DNA of 64,000 bases from Whitmania pigra (GCA_021613335.1 JAJTWR010000428.1:91001-155000), one strand, 5' to 3'. Positions 24,782 to 40,740 are shown, counted from the first letter of the stretch. The notes: a model not told the origin generated them from the sequence alone. Made by a program: numbers and translations.

Positions 24782-26144
24782 TATCCCTTATCATATTAAA
24801 TTCTTATAAACGCCCCACAATATATCACAGATATTCTGAAATGTTTCGCTAGGTGGTCAAATTTTCATGATTCGTTGATCTCCCAGGTGCGTACAAACGA
24901 GTCAAGATTGACAGCCCAATACATAGCAATGAATAGCGTATTTCCAAACTCTAACCAGCACCAGCCGTGGCTGACTAATATTCGTGAGTGCTCACTGTGA
25001 TTGGTTGAGATCTGAAATAGGTCACAGAGCAGCTATCGTTTTGAATATATTTTCGTTTAAAAATTAATATTTGCAATAGTAGTTGCAATATGCAATTAAT
25101 TTGTTAAATTAATTAATTAGAAAAATAGACACCTAACCTAACCCTAACAAATACTCATCTCAAACCCTATCCCCAACCCAAACCCTAAAATTGTTATAAT
25201 AATTTATTACTGACTATCACTAGCCCATACCCAACCCTAACCTCAGATATTAAGTCTTAAAGCAGTTGCGATAACATCTGGTGGCCCGCGATCAATTATT
25301 TCAACATTAATTTGCTAACCAAATAGCGGACCGAATCCTCGTAGTGCCACATAAAAATGTAAATAAAACTCATTTAACACCATTTAAATCAATGAAAGCA
25401 CCTTTTTATTCATCAAGAATACCTATAAGGTAATGTTTCATCACAAGCAGCACTTCAGAAACATCTAAGTAAGGTCAAGAAAAAGCAGTTGAGCATTAAG
25501 CACTATTTAAAAGTCAACAAAATTGTAGTAATGATTTTTTTACTACCTTCAGAGTGTACAAAAGGGGGCCCGTAATGATTCTTATGAGAGCTCCAATATC
25601 CCTCACAGACTCTGGAATTAAAAACACTCTTTCAAAACATAAAGCATCACCATTTTCCCTGATAGAAATAGCGCTTTTAGTTCGAATTTTTCACAACACA
25701 TGGTAAAATCGTTTTCTAGCCATAATAAACACCAAAATGCCATTAATAGTAATAACAAAATAAAAGATTAAATATCTACCCTCAGCCCTGAGAATAAGTC
25801 TAAACAAATTGTCTCCAGCCTCACTTTCCACCATGGGGACTAGGCCTCCAAAATGGACGCTTCAGTAATTGGGGTTCCATTTATGCTTCTCATTCCCTAA
25901 AATGTAACCAAATCAAATTATCAACAATAACTATGCATTAGCAACTTCTAAAAAACACAACAAATTGTTGTTTGCTTTAATAAATGTTTGTGCTGTCTGT
26001 ACTGAACTCGTTCTAATAATAAGTCGTCTTTGAAGTGAAATAAAAAATAAATGTTTATAAGGAATATTTAAAATTTTTTTATATTAATATAAATGTTGCG
26101 TAACATCAAGACGGCTAAACTGCTACTTATGGATGCTGATGTGG
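24782..26144. other. Gene-poor stretch with degenerate CCCTAA-like tract
   Basis: At about 25130-25240 there are several scattered, irregular CCTAACCC/AACCCTAA units in AT-rich DNA. Elsewhere I see no coding, RNA or repeat structure. A 58-codon open frame begins at 26094 (MLRNIKTAKLLL) but runs straight into the dispersed repeat and cannot be supported as a gene. Confidence 0.55.
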
Positions 26145-26460
26145 ATAACCCATACAAAATTTTTCCTAAGGTAAAAGGAAATTTGCAAGTGACATGGCTT
26201 CTTTTATGCTCTGGTTCACTTTCAGCTAGTGAACTCAAGGTAGTCAGAAATCGCTTTACAATTTAATGGGTCAAGATTAGATGAATTACATGGCCTGAGA
26301 AGGCGCGAAATTACCCTTTATTTAAGATATTTTTATGGTGAGATGCATACTGCATTAATGAGAGGTCGATCTGCATTGAACATTGAAATTAAAATTCAAG
26401 CTTACAACGCCATATCTTTCCGCGAGATGCACGTTGGATTACGTAAACAATTAGTTTTAT
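26145..26460 (+). repeat. Dispersed repeat, copy 2
   Basis: Plus-strand counterpart of the minus-strand repeat at 12470-12815, with collinear similarity over about 300 bases. The 128-codon open frame from 26343 starts inside this repeat and has no recognisable domain, so I do not call it a gene. Confidence 0.65.
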
Positions 26461-28042
26461 TGAAATTGCGAATCTCATACAATTTACATCGGCTAAGCGA
26501 AAACAAAAACATTTTTCTGTTAAGAAACATCCACCACTCCCAAATCAATCACTCTCATCTGCGTGCTGGAGCCAACAAAACAAGATGCATAACCCTTGGC
26601 TCTTTGGAAAACCAATTTGAATTTGCTATTTTGATTTTCTTTCGTTGTCGGAATCTGTATAGCGTTTCTGCCTTTATGTTAAACGATCTAAATGCTAAAT
26701 ACGACCAGGTCCAAGAACATCGATACTAAATAGGATAGAATTGAAATGGAATACAGAAATGGAGTCCCACAACTATTACCACAGTTATTGAGCAGTAGCG
26801 AGACGCGTTTTCGTGCATACTGAGCGGACGTCACGATGACAATTTCTTGGATGACATTTGACTTCTCCAAAGAAAATTACAATTGCACTTTTTTAAAGTC
26901 TGTTCAAGATCGCAATTGCCATGTGAACAAGTAGATAACCCCTTGGGCAAGTATTTTCTAAAATAATTTTTTTTTTTGAAAGCTTTTCGGGTGTTCATAT
27001 ATTACATGATTTTGTCATGGAAACTATTTACAACGGAATTTATATTAAAAATTGTCGATTGATATCGTACATAATTACTCATAATTTAAACCAATTAATT
27101 TAAACACGCCTCAAAGATTTCTAAATTGAAGCGGCTCCTACCGAAGGATCGATTTGTTTTTGCTTGTTGGCATGATATCCTAGGAATTTTATCGAACGAT
27201 GCTCTTAATCTCGAATATCGATGCCCAATGTTTTTAACTTTGCCAGCATCGCTGCATCGTTCTGGTCCAGAATACTGCGAATATGTGCGCTTTGCGTGCA
27301 CGCGTGTGCAAATGCTGGAAATTTTGTAGATAATAACAACGTCGATGTGTTGAACGTCTCGGCATTCACCGGTTGTGGCGGCGGAGCGGAACAATTAAAT
27401 GATTGCCTTTGCTTGTAATTCATTAGATGATTAGCAGCGACTGAAGAGATCCCAGCGGGGTTTATATCATTGCGCCAATAAAAAAAGCGCAAAAATAATC
27501 GCAGCTAGATATTCTGGCGCGTGTGTAAATAGCGTAAGTGTATGTGTAATCGTAAGAATGGGATTGCTATGTGGCATTATCGATGGGAGCAGGTTGCTAT
27601 GCTTAGCAATTCAGAATTCTCCAGGTATGTGTGGGATGTAATATTGCATGTGAGTGGAAAACATTTTCAAAAGGCAATGTGATGCTATAGTGATTTATTC
27701 ATGTGGCTGCTCTCCTACTAGAATGGTGGACTTCTGTGAGGTTTATGTTTGGGATTATACAAGATAATCAATCATTTAAGTTATTTTAACGTGAGAAATT
27801 TGTCCAAACATGTAATAATAGTTTTTAATTATACTTTGACCAGGCTGCATGAGTAATTTTTGAGGGATCAAATACAAGATGAAATTTTAAAGTGATGCCA
27901 TTGTACAACTTTACTTTGAAGAAGCTGTCTTTGCAAATAATGACATTTTATGGAATAGCATTGATTAATTTATTATTTCTTTTTCAACAGTCAGTGCATT
28001 TTTTTATTGCAGATTCTAGAACTTCTGCAAAATAAATTCAGT
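26461..28042. other. Upstream region of the KCNMB-like gene
   Basis: No coding exon recognised. A locally GC-richer block lies near 27220-27400 (TGGCGGCGGAGCGG at about 27377). The ATG at 28043 is preceded by a pyrimidine-rich acceptor-like TTTTTTTATTGCAG at about 28013, so a non-coding first exon probably lies somewhere in this stretch. Confidence 0.45.
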
Positions 28043-30148
28043 ATGGCTAATATGGCCAGTGCTTGTGCACTGGTGGTTTCTGAAGAAAAGAGTTTTGACC
28101 CGGTGAGATCTTGGACCACGAAAACTGCTGCTACGACTTGTGCCTTTGTGAGTGTCAGCGTCATCAGCATCTGCATCATGGTAGTGTGCGGAGTCTTTAT
28201 CGTCCGAGAGTATGCCCTCTCCAAATCCTACAAGAGGTTTTTATCTCCTGATGTTTTCCAGATGAACTGGTAAGCAAAGAGTCTTTTTTTGTCCACAGGA
28301 ACCATTGTTGGGTCGAAGATATATCATATCTCGACGTGAAAGAGTGTAACTTCTGTCCCGGACACAAAACAAAAGAGAAAAATAGTGCCTCCTGCATCCA
28401 ATCCAAGTTTCCTTGTGTGCAAGTCACTGTAGCCTATGAAATTGATGGTGCAAAAAAAGAGGGGTTGCTGCACTCTAGCAGTATCGAAGCTTCTGGTCTT
28501 TTCAGTCAGGTTTGCAGTTTTAGTTACTAGTGGTAATTTGCAATCAAAAGAAAAATCACAATCATCACCTTAACATAATTTTGAATGATTTTAAGTTGAA
28601 TTCTAAGATTTTCTAATAAGTCCTACAAAACGCTTACAATTAAGAGCTTCAATTTCGGTCGATCGAACATGTATGAAATATTTATTTATTTATTTATTTA
28701 TTCGTAAACACCGAATTAAAGGGCCGCCGACGCGAATTCGAATAAGTTCGGGAAAATCGTAAATATCGAGGCGTTTCTAAATAATCTTGAAAAACAAGGT
28801 CTTTATTTTGCATAAAGAACATTGGAAAGGTTGAGATAGGGATAATAATAATAAGGATAGATAATTTGATGCGCAGCAAGAGGTTGCAAAAGATTTCTGG
28901 AGGGAGGGAATTCCATGGCTCGGTGATGTTTGCTAAGGAAGTTGTAACTGAATATCTGAATGAACATTTGACGACGTTCTAAGGAATGTGCGATAAAATT
29001 AAATCTAAATGGATAATGGCCGTTAACATCCGAATTAGTTCAAATAACCTAAAATGTCATGCGTGACCACGGATGATGCTAATTGCCATTATTTTTATTT
29101 TTTAAAATTTAAATCAAGCAAATGACATTCTGTACGTGAAGATGATATTTTTATTACAGTGTTCACATCAAGTTTGCTTGAAAGACTTTGAAGCAAATAA
29201 GAAAGCCATTGAGCATTATTTGGAAAAATGGAAAAATCTAATGGTTCGACACCTCGGCCGCCACCACAATGGCATCGACTCTACGGAGAGCAAACACATT
29301 TTTGTCCAATCCGTACTTCGTTACATGTTCGACTTAAAAACACCCAATAACAATCAAACTGATCTGGAAACTGATCCTGGATTAAATTCATCTAAGCTCC
29401 AGCTGGCAAAGCTGAAGAACAAAGCGAGAAACACGACTCATCACTACGACATCAACGACGGATACTTTCAATGCTTCGTCAACGAGCTGAATCCGCACGA
29501 CGTAATCGAACACAAAAGTTACACCAAGTCAGTGTTCGCGTTCACGAGCGATTGGAAAATGATTGATATATTCTGGTTAATTTAGGTCTGATGTCATTCA
29601 TTGCATGCTTTGGCCAGCCCTTGTGGTCTTGCTGTGCTGTTGTGCATTCCTCTACATCGAAGCCAGTCGAAGGAGTTTGACCTTTTGCGGCCGAAGGGAA
29701 AGACCTTCCGACCACGTCAATTTCCCCGAAGGACGCGGTTTTCTGCCGAGCGGCAAAGTTAAGGTTCGTTCGAAAGTTGATTCGGGAGGCTGCCTTTTGT
29801 GGTTTTGAAATTTGCTCGAGTAAAAGCGGAACATTCGGTTTTGAAATTTTGAAGGTGCTGAACCGAAGCCACTTTATGTCGAGAGGACTCGAGGAACATT
29901 TTAGACCGGACAGACACAAGGAGAGCGAGGCTTACATCAAAAAGGTGAAATTTATTTATCCTCGTCCACCTGCCAATACAAATAGGTCTTTTGGCCTCTA
30001 TTGAAAACAGGCTAACAAGACATATCCTGTAAAAAGCAGATTGCTGGAGGAAAGGGGAAAGACGGACGTCTCGGATGAGGACAAGATCAGTCACCTGTGC
30101 TCGAGCGGAAGATCTAGTCGCCCGGAGGTCAAAGTTCAGACGTCTTGA
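28043..30148 (+). CDS. KCNMB-like calcium-activated potassium channel beta subunit
   Basis: Auxiliary subunit of BK (slowpoke) channels: two membrane helices joined by a Cys-rich extracellular loop. Exons 28043-28269, 28299-28509, 29160-29527, 29586-29763, 29855-29944 and 30011-30148 join in phase to 403 aa, far above the usual 190-280. TM1 is about residues 30-53 (SVISICIMVVCGVFIVREYA). The loop holds CVEDISY-type and CIQSKFPCVQVTVAYEIDG strings, CSHQVCLKDF and GYFQCFVNEL, spaced as in KCNMB1-4. TM2 is SDVIHCMLWPALVVLLCCC, matching the family's FHCLFWPSLT motif. Unusual features are a roughly 60-residue Asn- and His-containing insert in the loop and a charged cytosolic tail of about 105 residues after TM2. 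The start was chosen as the first in-frame ATG after a splice acceptor; a second ATG lies three codons on. Confidence 0.85.
28682..28703. repeat. Short (ATTT)n run in intron 2 of the KCNMB-like gene
   Basis: Five tandem TTTA units beside ATTTATTC in the 650-base intron 2. The rest of this intron shows nothing recognisable. Confidence 0.8.
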
Positions 30149-30687
30149 CAAACCGAAGATGCGTTACCACGTCGTACGTAACGAACACAAATGACCAGAA
30201 TCCAACTAAAACATTTTCACTTGATATGATTGTTGCTCCCCATCAGACATTTTAGAAGTTTTTAAACTCATTTTTTGCACTGTCAAGATGATTTCTATCG
30301 ATTTTTGGTGCATTTCAAACCGAGCCTGAATCTTTTGAATGTGTTTGCAATGGACTGGTGATACCTTTAATCGTAGTGCCTCTGTATTTGCGACCATCCT
30401 TATCTTTATTCTTGCTTTACTGTCATTGGATGTGGCATTTTTCGAGTGTTTTCATTAAGTTTTTCTCTGACATTCAATTTCCCTTACTCTGCAGTGTTAT
30501 TGCAACACTTTTCTGCATCTGCTTTGACTGAATAGAATGCGTTCGACATGTTTTATTGATAGCGGTTAAGAAAGAATTGAAATAAAATTAACTCGTTAAA
30601 TAAGTGAATCAATTTTCTTGTCAAATTGTAAGTAACTAACATTTAATTATATATATTATTTTACTATATGGTCTATTTTTATAGATT
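30149..30687. other. 3' flank of the KCNMB-like gene
   Basis: Candidate polyadenylation signal AATAAA near 30580 (GAAATAAAATT). No other feature seen. Confidence 0.5.
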
Positions 30688-30875
30688 TGTTGTAATTGTA
30701 GTTGATTTATATAGCGCCATTTGCATAGCGTCAGAGGCGCTTCTTGACCACTTATGCAGCGCTCCTTCCCAAGGGCGCTTGTGGCAGTGCAGGCTGGGTT
30801 TCGAACACGACACATCAGGACTGTTGATATTACCGCTATTTGCAGGAACTTGACCAATTCGGCCAACCTGCATGC
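30688..30875 (-). repeat. tRNA-derived SINE, copy B (full body)
   Basis: Reverse-strand copy of the 2055-2245 element. In its own orientation it has CAGGTTGGCCGAATTGGTCA (A-box region, 30850-30869), TGTGTCGTGTTCGAAACCCA (B-box region, near 30790-30810), the CTGCACTGCCACAAGCGCCC body and the same tail ATATAAATCAACTACAATTA. Divergence between copies A and B is moderate, suggesting an older burst. Confidence 0.75.
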
Positions 30876-33240
30876 CTTCATGAATTTTGTAGTATTTGTC
30901 GAAATTTTTAGTAAAAAGTATTGATGCGCAAGCTTGTAATTCGAAGTCGGAGAAGTACGATGAGCAAATCGGTGGCAGCGTTCGTTAGCGGTAGATTTAT
31001 TGTCAAATGTCCTGCTTCGGTCGTCCGATTTTCCTGAGGTTTGCACAATTAAGCCCGGACGTCAGCCGGACTGATTATGGCGATAGCAGTCACTGTGATT
31101 AATGGCTCTCCAATGTAATCTCATTAGACATATCCTCTGGGGACAGTCGGACAGGATGAATTATCCTCTTTGAATCCATAAGCCTAGTCTCTTGTCTTCC
31201 GCTACTAGCCGGGATGACGTGGATATCCGTGGTAAAATACCTAGAACTTCATTCGGTTTTTAGCGATTTACTAATTAATTTTATCCCAATTTTCCTTCTC
31301 AATTTCTTCCAACGGTGAACTGTGTTCAAAGTTGTTCGAACACAAAGCGCCACGGGCGTCACTTAGGATAATGAATAATCGTGAAGATAATAAATATTCC
31401 CAAGCCGTTCGGTCGTAAGAGAAGTCCTTGCTGAAATAAAATCTTACTAGCTGTTTTACATTCTCTCGACTGGAGAGTAGCTAGGCAGACATACTGCCAA
31501 CGAGGCAGGAGACAAATCCGAAGGGGTTTAACGCCTCACTTCGTATCAGAGTTGCTGGGTCGTAAGATGCCGTGAGTCAACACGCCACGGTCTCCAGATC
31601 CGTGTATTTGTCAAAGATCCGGTAACATAACGAAAGCAGGTGCTTCCTTCTTGGCCTGTCCCACCTTTTGTAACCTCAAGGCCTTTGACAGGTTTTAGAA
31701 CAAATCGATTGCAACATTTGCTAACTTTTAACGTTATGTGGAGGATAAGGAACAAGGTATAGCAAATTTAAAAAAAAAACTCGATAATTGAGCCGATTAT
31801 GGATTTCTCACTGAAATCTGCTTCTGATAAGCATTCCTTCGGAGAAAGAAAACAAATTATTCCATGCCGGATGCACGTCGAAGAATGGTGTCGGAAATGC
31901 TTTTTCCAAGTCTTTTATTTAGAAACACTTGATTAGCAATAAGGCAGAATTTAATAAAAGGCTGTACATTAATGAATACAATGGCAAAACCCAATGTGCT
32001 AAATAATTTGGAATCAATTCAGGCGATTTAAAACATTTATTAAAAACTCATGCTCTTCTCTTTGAGACGCCGGCGATGAAATGCTGCACGTTGTTTTCTT
32101 CTTTCGCGACCTGCCGAAGCGATTTTTCTCAAAACATTTCCTATTACACATAAAGAAGAAAGGAAAGCTATGAAAAGGAGAATAGGGATATGAAGAGCAT
32201 AAAGCTGGAATCGAGCGTTTTGCTTGACGATAAAACAACAAACCGCTATATTGGCTGGCGACAATAACCCTCAGAAGGTCTCAGATCACTTGGCGCAAAT
32301 GTAATTCTGCTGTCTTCAACGACCTGGTAATTTCGAAGAAGCGTTGCCAACTTGGATGAAAGCAAAACAGTCGCAAAATTTTCCATTTAATAAGCTTATT
32401 GCGCCTACTGAGTTTAGATAAGCTAGTAATTTGTTTAATTGCCAAAAAAGTAACCCACATAACTAGTGGAGGAGGCACCCGAAATCCGTGACTAAGAGCA
32501 CTAAATTGACGATGTTAAGAAGGAGGAAGCGCCAAATTATCACTTGCACTCCGGGCGTCGAAACCCTTAGTTAAGCCTCTGTTTGTACATTCATTTGCGT
32601 GCCATTAAAAACAACTGCGATGATGTGCTACATTTCCAAAGTTAAATGGCAGATCTTTTAAAATGAACTAAGGAATAATTGCCATTTTGAATTAAAAAGA
32701 CTACTAAACAAAAATATAAAGTTTTCTATGTGTTTTGTTAATTTTATTTTAAATTAATAACAGTATGTGAATCATAATATAATTATAATAAACGTCTCAA
32801 TTATTCACGATGTAATATAAAACACAATGTAAAATAAAACATCGTAATTATTATCGACTAAAAAATTCGTCTCACAACGAGATCCGAAGAATGAAAGATC
32901 ATGGGAAAGTGCACCAATATTTACCACTCAAACATCGATGCTTCCAGTAGTTCTGAGGGAACCTACATAAGAAGGAAGCGCGCGTCCCTCGACTGGTTTT
33001 TGCCTTTGAATTCCCGCGTGATGTTCAATTTCTTGCAGACTTCTGCGGAATAATTTCGGTCCGCGATATCAGTAAGATGAATGAGTGAGTGAGTGAGTTT
33101 TTATTTTCAAGGACGCCTTTATTTTGGACATCCGCCAAATAAAAAATCAGAGAGTTTGCAGAAAGACACGATCACTTTTGAACGATAGTCCAGAAAAAGT
33201 CATTCATGGATGCGATTTGTTCATTAACCTCAGGATGAAG
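30876..33240. other. Gene-poor stretch, no gene seen
   Basis: Mixed AT-rich DNA without convincing exons. Open frames near 31546, 32014 and 32281 on the minus strand lack any protein signature. A short string at about 32550 (CGGGCGTCGAAACCCTTAG) resembles GGACGCCGAAACCCCTAA near 14970, hinting at a further dispersed repeat. Confidence 0.5.
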
Positions 33241-33461
33241 GGAGGGTCATCTTTGCATCATCGTCTTCACCAATACAACCACCAGCATCATCATCATCAT
33301 CGCCGTCGTCGTCATCAACACCACAGATTTTAGGATGGCTTACGACTCACAACGACATGCAACGACAAGGAAGCAGTACAAGAAAAACAGCAACAACAAC
33401 AACAACACAACAACAACAACAACGGAGCAGCTCTTTTAATGTCCGTCGTCATCGTCGTCGT
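33066..33461. repeat. Cluster of trinucleotide microsatellites
   Basis: Contains (GAGT)n at about 33078, (ATC)n around 33285-33300, (CGT)n-like at 33302-33312, (CAA)n at about 33387-33421, and mixed GTC/CGT at 33441-33463. His-, Arg- and Cys-rich open frames over it are low-complexity artefacts. Confidence 0.85.
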
Positions 33462-33699
33462 AGTCATCTCACCTAAGTCCACTTGCATCTCAAACATCAA
33501 TACAGGTAAATGTAAATAATATTGCCGTATCTGTACTGAGGTCGTAACCTTATTGATAATAGACTCAATAACAGTTAAGACGGGCATAATATTTAGTCAC
33601 CTAATCCGTGAACAAATTGGCGATTATTAACTTAATGTACTTGATGAGTGTTTTCATGAAGAGCTTTAAACAGATTACTAAGATAGAGACTTACTTATA

Positions 33700-34110
33700 A
33701 TAATAATAACTATAATGAATATTATAATTTATTTATAATAAATAATAATAATTGTTATTATTTATTTATTTATAATATATTACGTCTTTCTACTGTTGGG
33801 AAGTTGTACATGTTGAAGAGAGTTGAAGGTGTTTTTGCATCTCACGCAAAATAACGCGCTAAGGGCAAAAAAGAGGAAGCCGAGATCAAAAACTCTTCCA
33901 GGATTGAAAGACTATCTTCTGAAATATCATTAATAGTATTATATTATTTAATATTATATTAGTATTATGTTATTATATTAGTATATTAGTATTATATTAT
34001 TAGTATTATTTGGAAGCTTACAGCGACATTAGCACTCACGACTACAGCAAAAAAAAAAATAAAATAAAATAAAAAAAACAAAAACAAGAGCATCTACAAA
34101 ACAAGAGATA
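33700..34110. repeat. Low-complexity AT-rich block
   Basis: Runs of TAATAATA, ATTATATTA and A-rich (AAATAAAATAAAAT) tracts. No coding potential. Confidence 0.85.
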
Positions 34111-34599
34111 TTTCCGACATACAAAAATAAACAATGGAATGGACTTTTCGTCTCTGAGGAGTTACAGGTGCTTATCTTCAGAAGCGATGTTGACGACGAT
34201 TCCGGTTTGACTGAGAATAAATCACTTTCAGCGACCTAAAATCATATCTGTTCATATCAGATATAAAATCATTTCAGAACTGTTCTTGCGGCAACAACGA
34301 GATTTTAAAATCCCAGCGATAACGAAACAAAAAAAGCGAAAAAAAACCAGAAACACTTTTGCACTCCACGATGTTAACTAAGCTAACATGTGACCACACG
34401 TTAGGTCGGCGACATCAGCGACAAGGAATGGCTGTCGCTCGAGTCGCAAGAGATAATTTGGGAGCGGGTGGAGTGGAGGGGAGTGGAGTAGGAGAGGTAA
34501 AGTGTTTTATTTGCGCGAGAACATTCGATTCACTCATCGTTAGGATGGGCTTCGTTAGCCAAATTGCAGCTTTCAAAGGCGGAAGCTTGCGACGTCATG

Positions 34600-34830
34600 A
34601 ATGTCAAGGTCGTCGTCGTCGTAACCAGCGTCATTATTATCGCCAGCAGCTGCGCCTCTTTCTTGACATCATCATCATCATCATCATCATCATCGCCGCT
34701 GTTTCTTCCTTCCGGTTCTTCAAACCCATTTTTTCTCCGTGTCACGACAACTTCCGTAGTCGTCATCATTCATTCTGGTATTATTAATGTAATAATAATC
34801 GTCATCTTATTCATAGATTATAATTATAAT
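34600..34830. repeat. (CGT)n/(ATC)n and AAT-rich microsatellites
   Basis: A CATCATCAT run at about 34668-34694 follows GTCGTCGTCGT at 34611-34622. Overlapping Ser/Ile/Asp-rich frames on both strands come from the repeat. Confidence 0.85.
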
Positions 34831-35165
34831 TCATTTCATGCAGACACACGTGCAATTATGATTATGATATTATACAAATAAAGGCCTAGTTCGTGGTGAG
34901 TCTTTCACGACACAATTTACTTCTAATTAATTATTTAAATTAAACTAGATTTTAATTAATCATCTAAAAAACAGTGATGGTTAACGTCAGTGCAATAAAA
35001 TAATAATGTTAATGGATATTATGATGCAATAATATTACCAGCAATGCGATTGCCGCCATCGTTTGTCCAAAGACAGCAACAAAACGTATTCGAAAAGAAA
35101 GACATTAATTTTAAGTGAATTCTTTGTTCATTGAATTTCTGAAATATTTATTGTGCGAAGCCCAT

Positions 35166-35270
35166 TGAATAACAATAACAATAATAATAACAACAATTAC
35201 AGTAGTAGTAGTAATAATAATAATAATAATAATAATAAAATAATAAAAAAAAATAATAATAATAATAATT
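35166..35270. repeat. (AAT)n microsatellite
   Basis: AATAAT units with AGT and AAAT interruptions over about 100 bases. Confidence 0.9.
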
Positions 35271-35921
35271 AGTGAGCGTCTACACGCTTTATTCAATAAT
35301 CAATCAACTAATAATTTTGTGTTCATTTAAGTTGAAAAATTGAGTGAATTTAGTGAAAAGACTGCGCTCATGTGAATCGTTTATTTACCGAGAGATCATA
35401 ATCATAATCACCGTCGTTGCCATCTAAATTCCAGCAATCGGTTCGATTTCTCTGAGCATGAGCGATGTTTGAAATCCTCAGTGGGTGGTCCGACATTTCC
35501 ATGCGTGGACACGTGCCCACCACCCGCAGTCAAACACAACCCCGTCAACAACTCAGCGGCATTGGCTCCTCTTTAGGACCAATTATACCAGAGTCGTTAA
35601 TTTTAATAAGGACGGCCCATACAAGACAGCCGCGCTTGCTTCTCCAAACTCGAATTTATGGGTCTTCTCTGGAGCTCTGAATTTGCTGGAGTTGACAGTG
35701 ATAAAAGATCGTCAAATGTATATTTCACTTGCCGAATCCAGTCGCAAACGAGAAGACGATATGATTCGTCAGCAGTTTTGTCAGGTTTTCTAAAAGCCGA
35801 TTTGAATATTACTTTCTTCCGAGCCCTGTACATTTCTTCCGATTAATTTGCAGAAAGTCGAGTTTCTTGTCAAGACTCCTAATTTTAAAGAATTTTAGAC
35901 GTTTTTTAATTGTGAAGATAA

Positions 35922-35971
35922 ACACACGTACACACACGTACACACACCCACTCGCGCACGCACGCACGCAC
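35922..35971. repeat. Alternating purine-pyrimidine tract (CA/CG-rich)
   Basis: About 50 bases of CACACGTACACACACGTAC, then ACGCACGCACGCACC. Long alternating purine-pyrimidine runs with CG steps can adopt left-handed Z-DNA. This is a physical possibility, not a demonstrated function. Confidence 0.7.
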
Positions 35972-36551
35972 CAGCTCCGTCTGAAACTTTGGTCGTGGTT
36001 TTTTGAAGGATTAATATTTCCATGGTATCGATCCATAAACCTTAACATTTCGGGAACTCCCTACAGGTCAGAGCCATGGCGTTGATTGATTATTGAAGGA
36101 ATTATGTCACAGAAAACATGAAATCGTGGACTTTGTCGAATCTTTTGCGAACCTTCTCAATAACAATCAAAACAGACGATCAAAGATGCCGGATATGTCT
36201 CAGATTTATTCTTCGATTTTCCTGAGAGACTGACGTTTAGGAAAACTTGAAAGGGATCTCATCCTCTAGCATCTTTAAAATTGCTCTCCGTGAATCGTCG
36301 AAATGCAACGAGAAATGTCAGCCGATGGAGCAGGATGCAACCGTTATCTGCGAGTTTTGCGAATCAGACTGCACTAAATCCCTCCGTGGTTCAGCGTGAT
36401 CTCTGGGTCGAGTCTTGCGTGCTTTAAATCCTCAACATCTTTGTTTTTCTTCGTCTCCGAGGGTGGATGGGATGGCCGCTCGGACTTGATCGATAGATTG
36501 ATTGATTCGTTAAGCCATGCGTGTAACATGAAGAGACGCTAGTCGTTGAAA

Positions 36552-36606
36552 ATGTTCCTGCTCAAATTCCTACTTTCGCTTCATCATCTCACGATCCGAA
36601 AAATAC
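36552..36606 (+). CDS. Candidate signal-peptide exon of the cysteine-rich ectodomain gene
   Basis: ATG at 36552 opens MFLLKFLLSLHHLTIRKI and reaches a GTGGCG donor at 36607 in phase 1, exactly the phase needed to join the acceptor at 36953, whose exon begins with two bases before a conserved Cys codon. The hydrophobic start could be a signal peptide but is short and its C-terminal half is polar. Another exon further upstream may be the real first exon. Confidence 0.35.
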
Positions 36607-36952
36607 GTGGCGTTTTCCCGAACTGCTTCTTCACTCGGCATAATGAACACCGTGATGCCATTAATAAAACAGCGGGAGTTCCCGTGGTATCAAAATTTAC
36701 AGCTCACTGGACTCGTCTGTTCCTCCCATGACCAGCCTTTTCAAAACCGTGAATTAATCCGACATTTTGTCGAATAAAATTTAATAGCATGATATTTTAT
36801 TTAGCATGATAATAGCTAGTGATTAACCGTTTCAGAAAATACGTATATGCATATCACCGTGTTTGATCATTTGCTTTCATGAAATCGGTAGACCATAATC
36901 AGAGTTTCAATGAATTCTTCTGAACTTTCAATAAAATAATTTGTTAATTTAG

Positions 36953-40740
<3,788 letters not shown>

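Noticed and set aside
26343..26729. 128-codon plus-strand frame as a new gene
   Set aside because: Begins in a repeat shared with 12470-12815 and has no domain or conserved character.
29759..30151. 130-codon minus-strand frame opposite the KCNMB-like C-terminus
   Set aside because: Antisense shadow of exons 29855-29944 and 30011-30148, which join in phase on the plus strand.
34359..34881. His/Asp/Ser-rich frames near 34.5 kb
   Set aside because: Produced by GTC/ATC microsatellites; no splice or domain support.
33066..35300. CRISPR-like or satellite array
   Set aside because: The repeats are simple 3-4-base microsatellites without unique spacers of even length.
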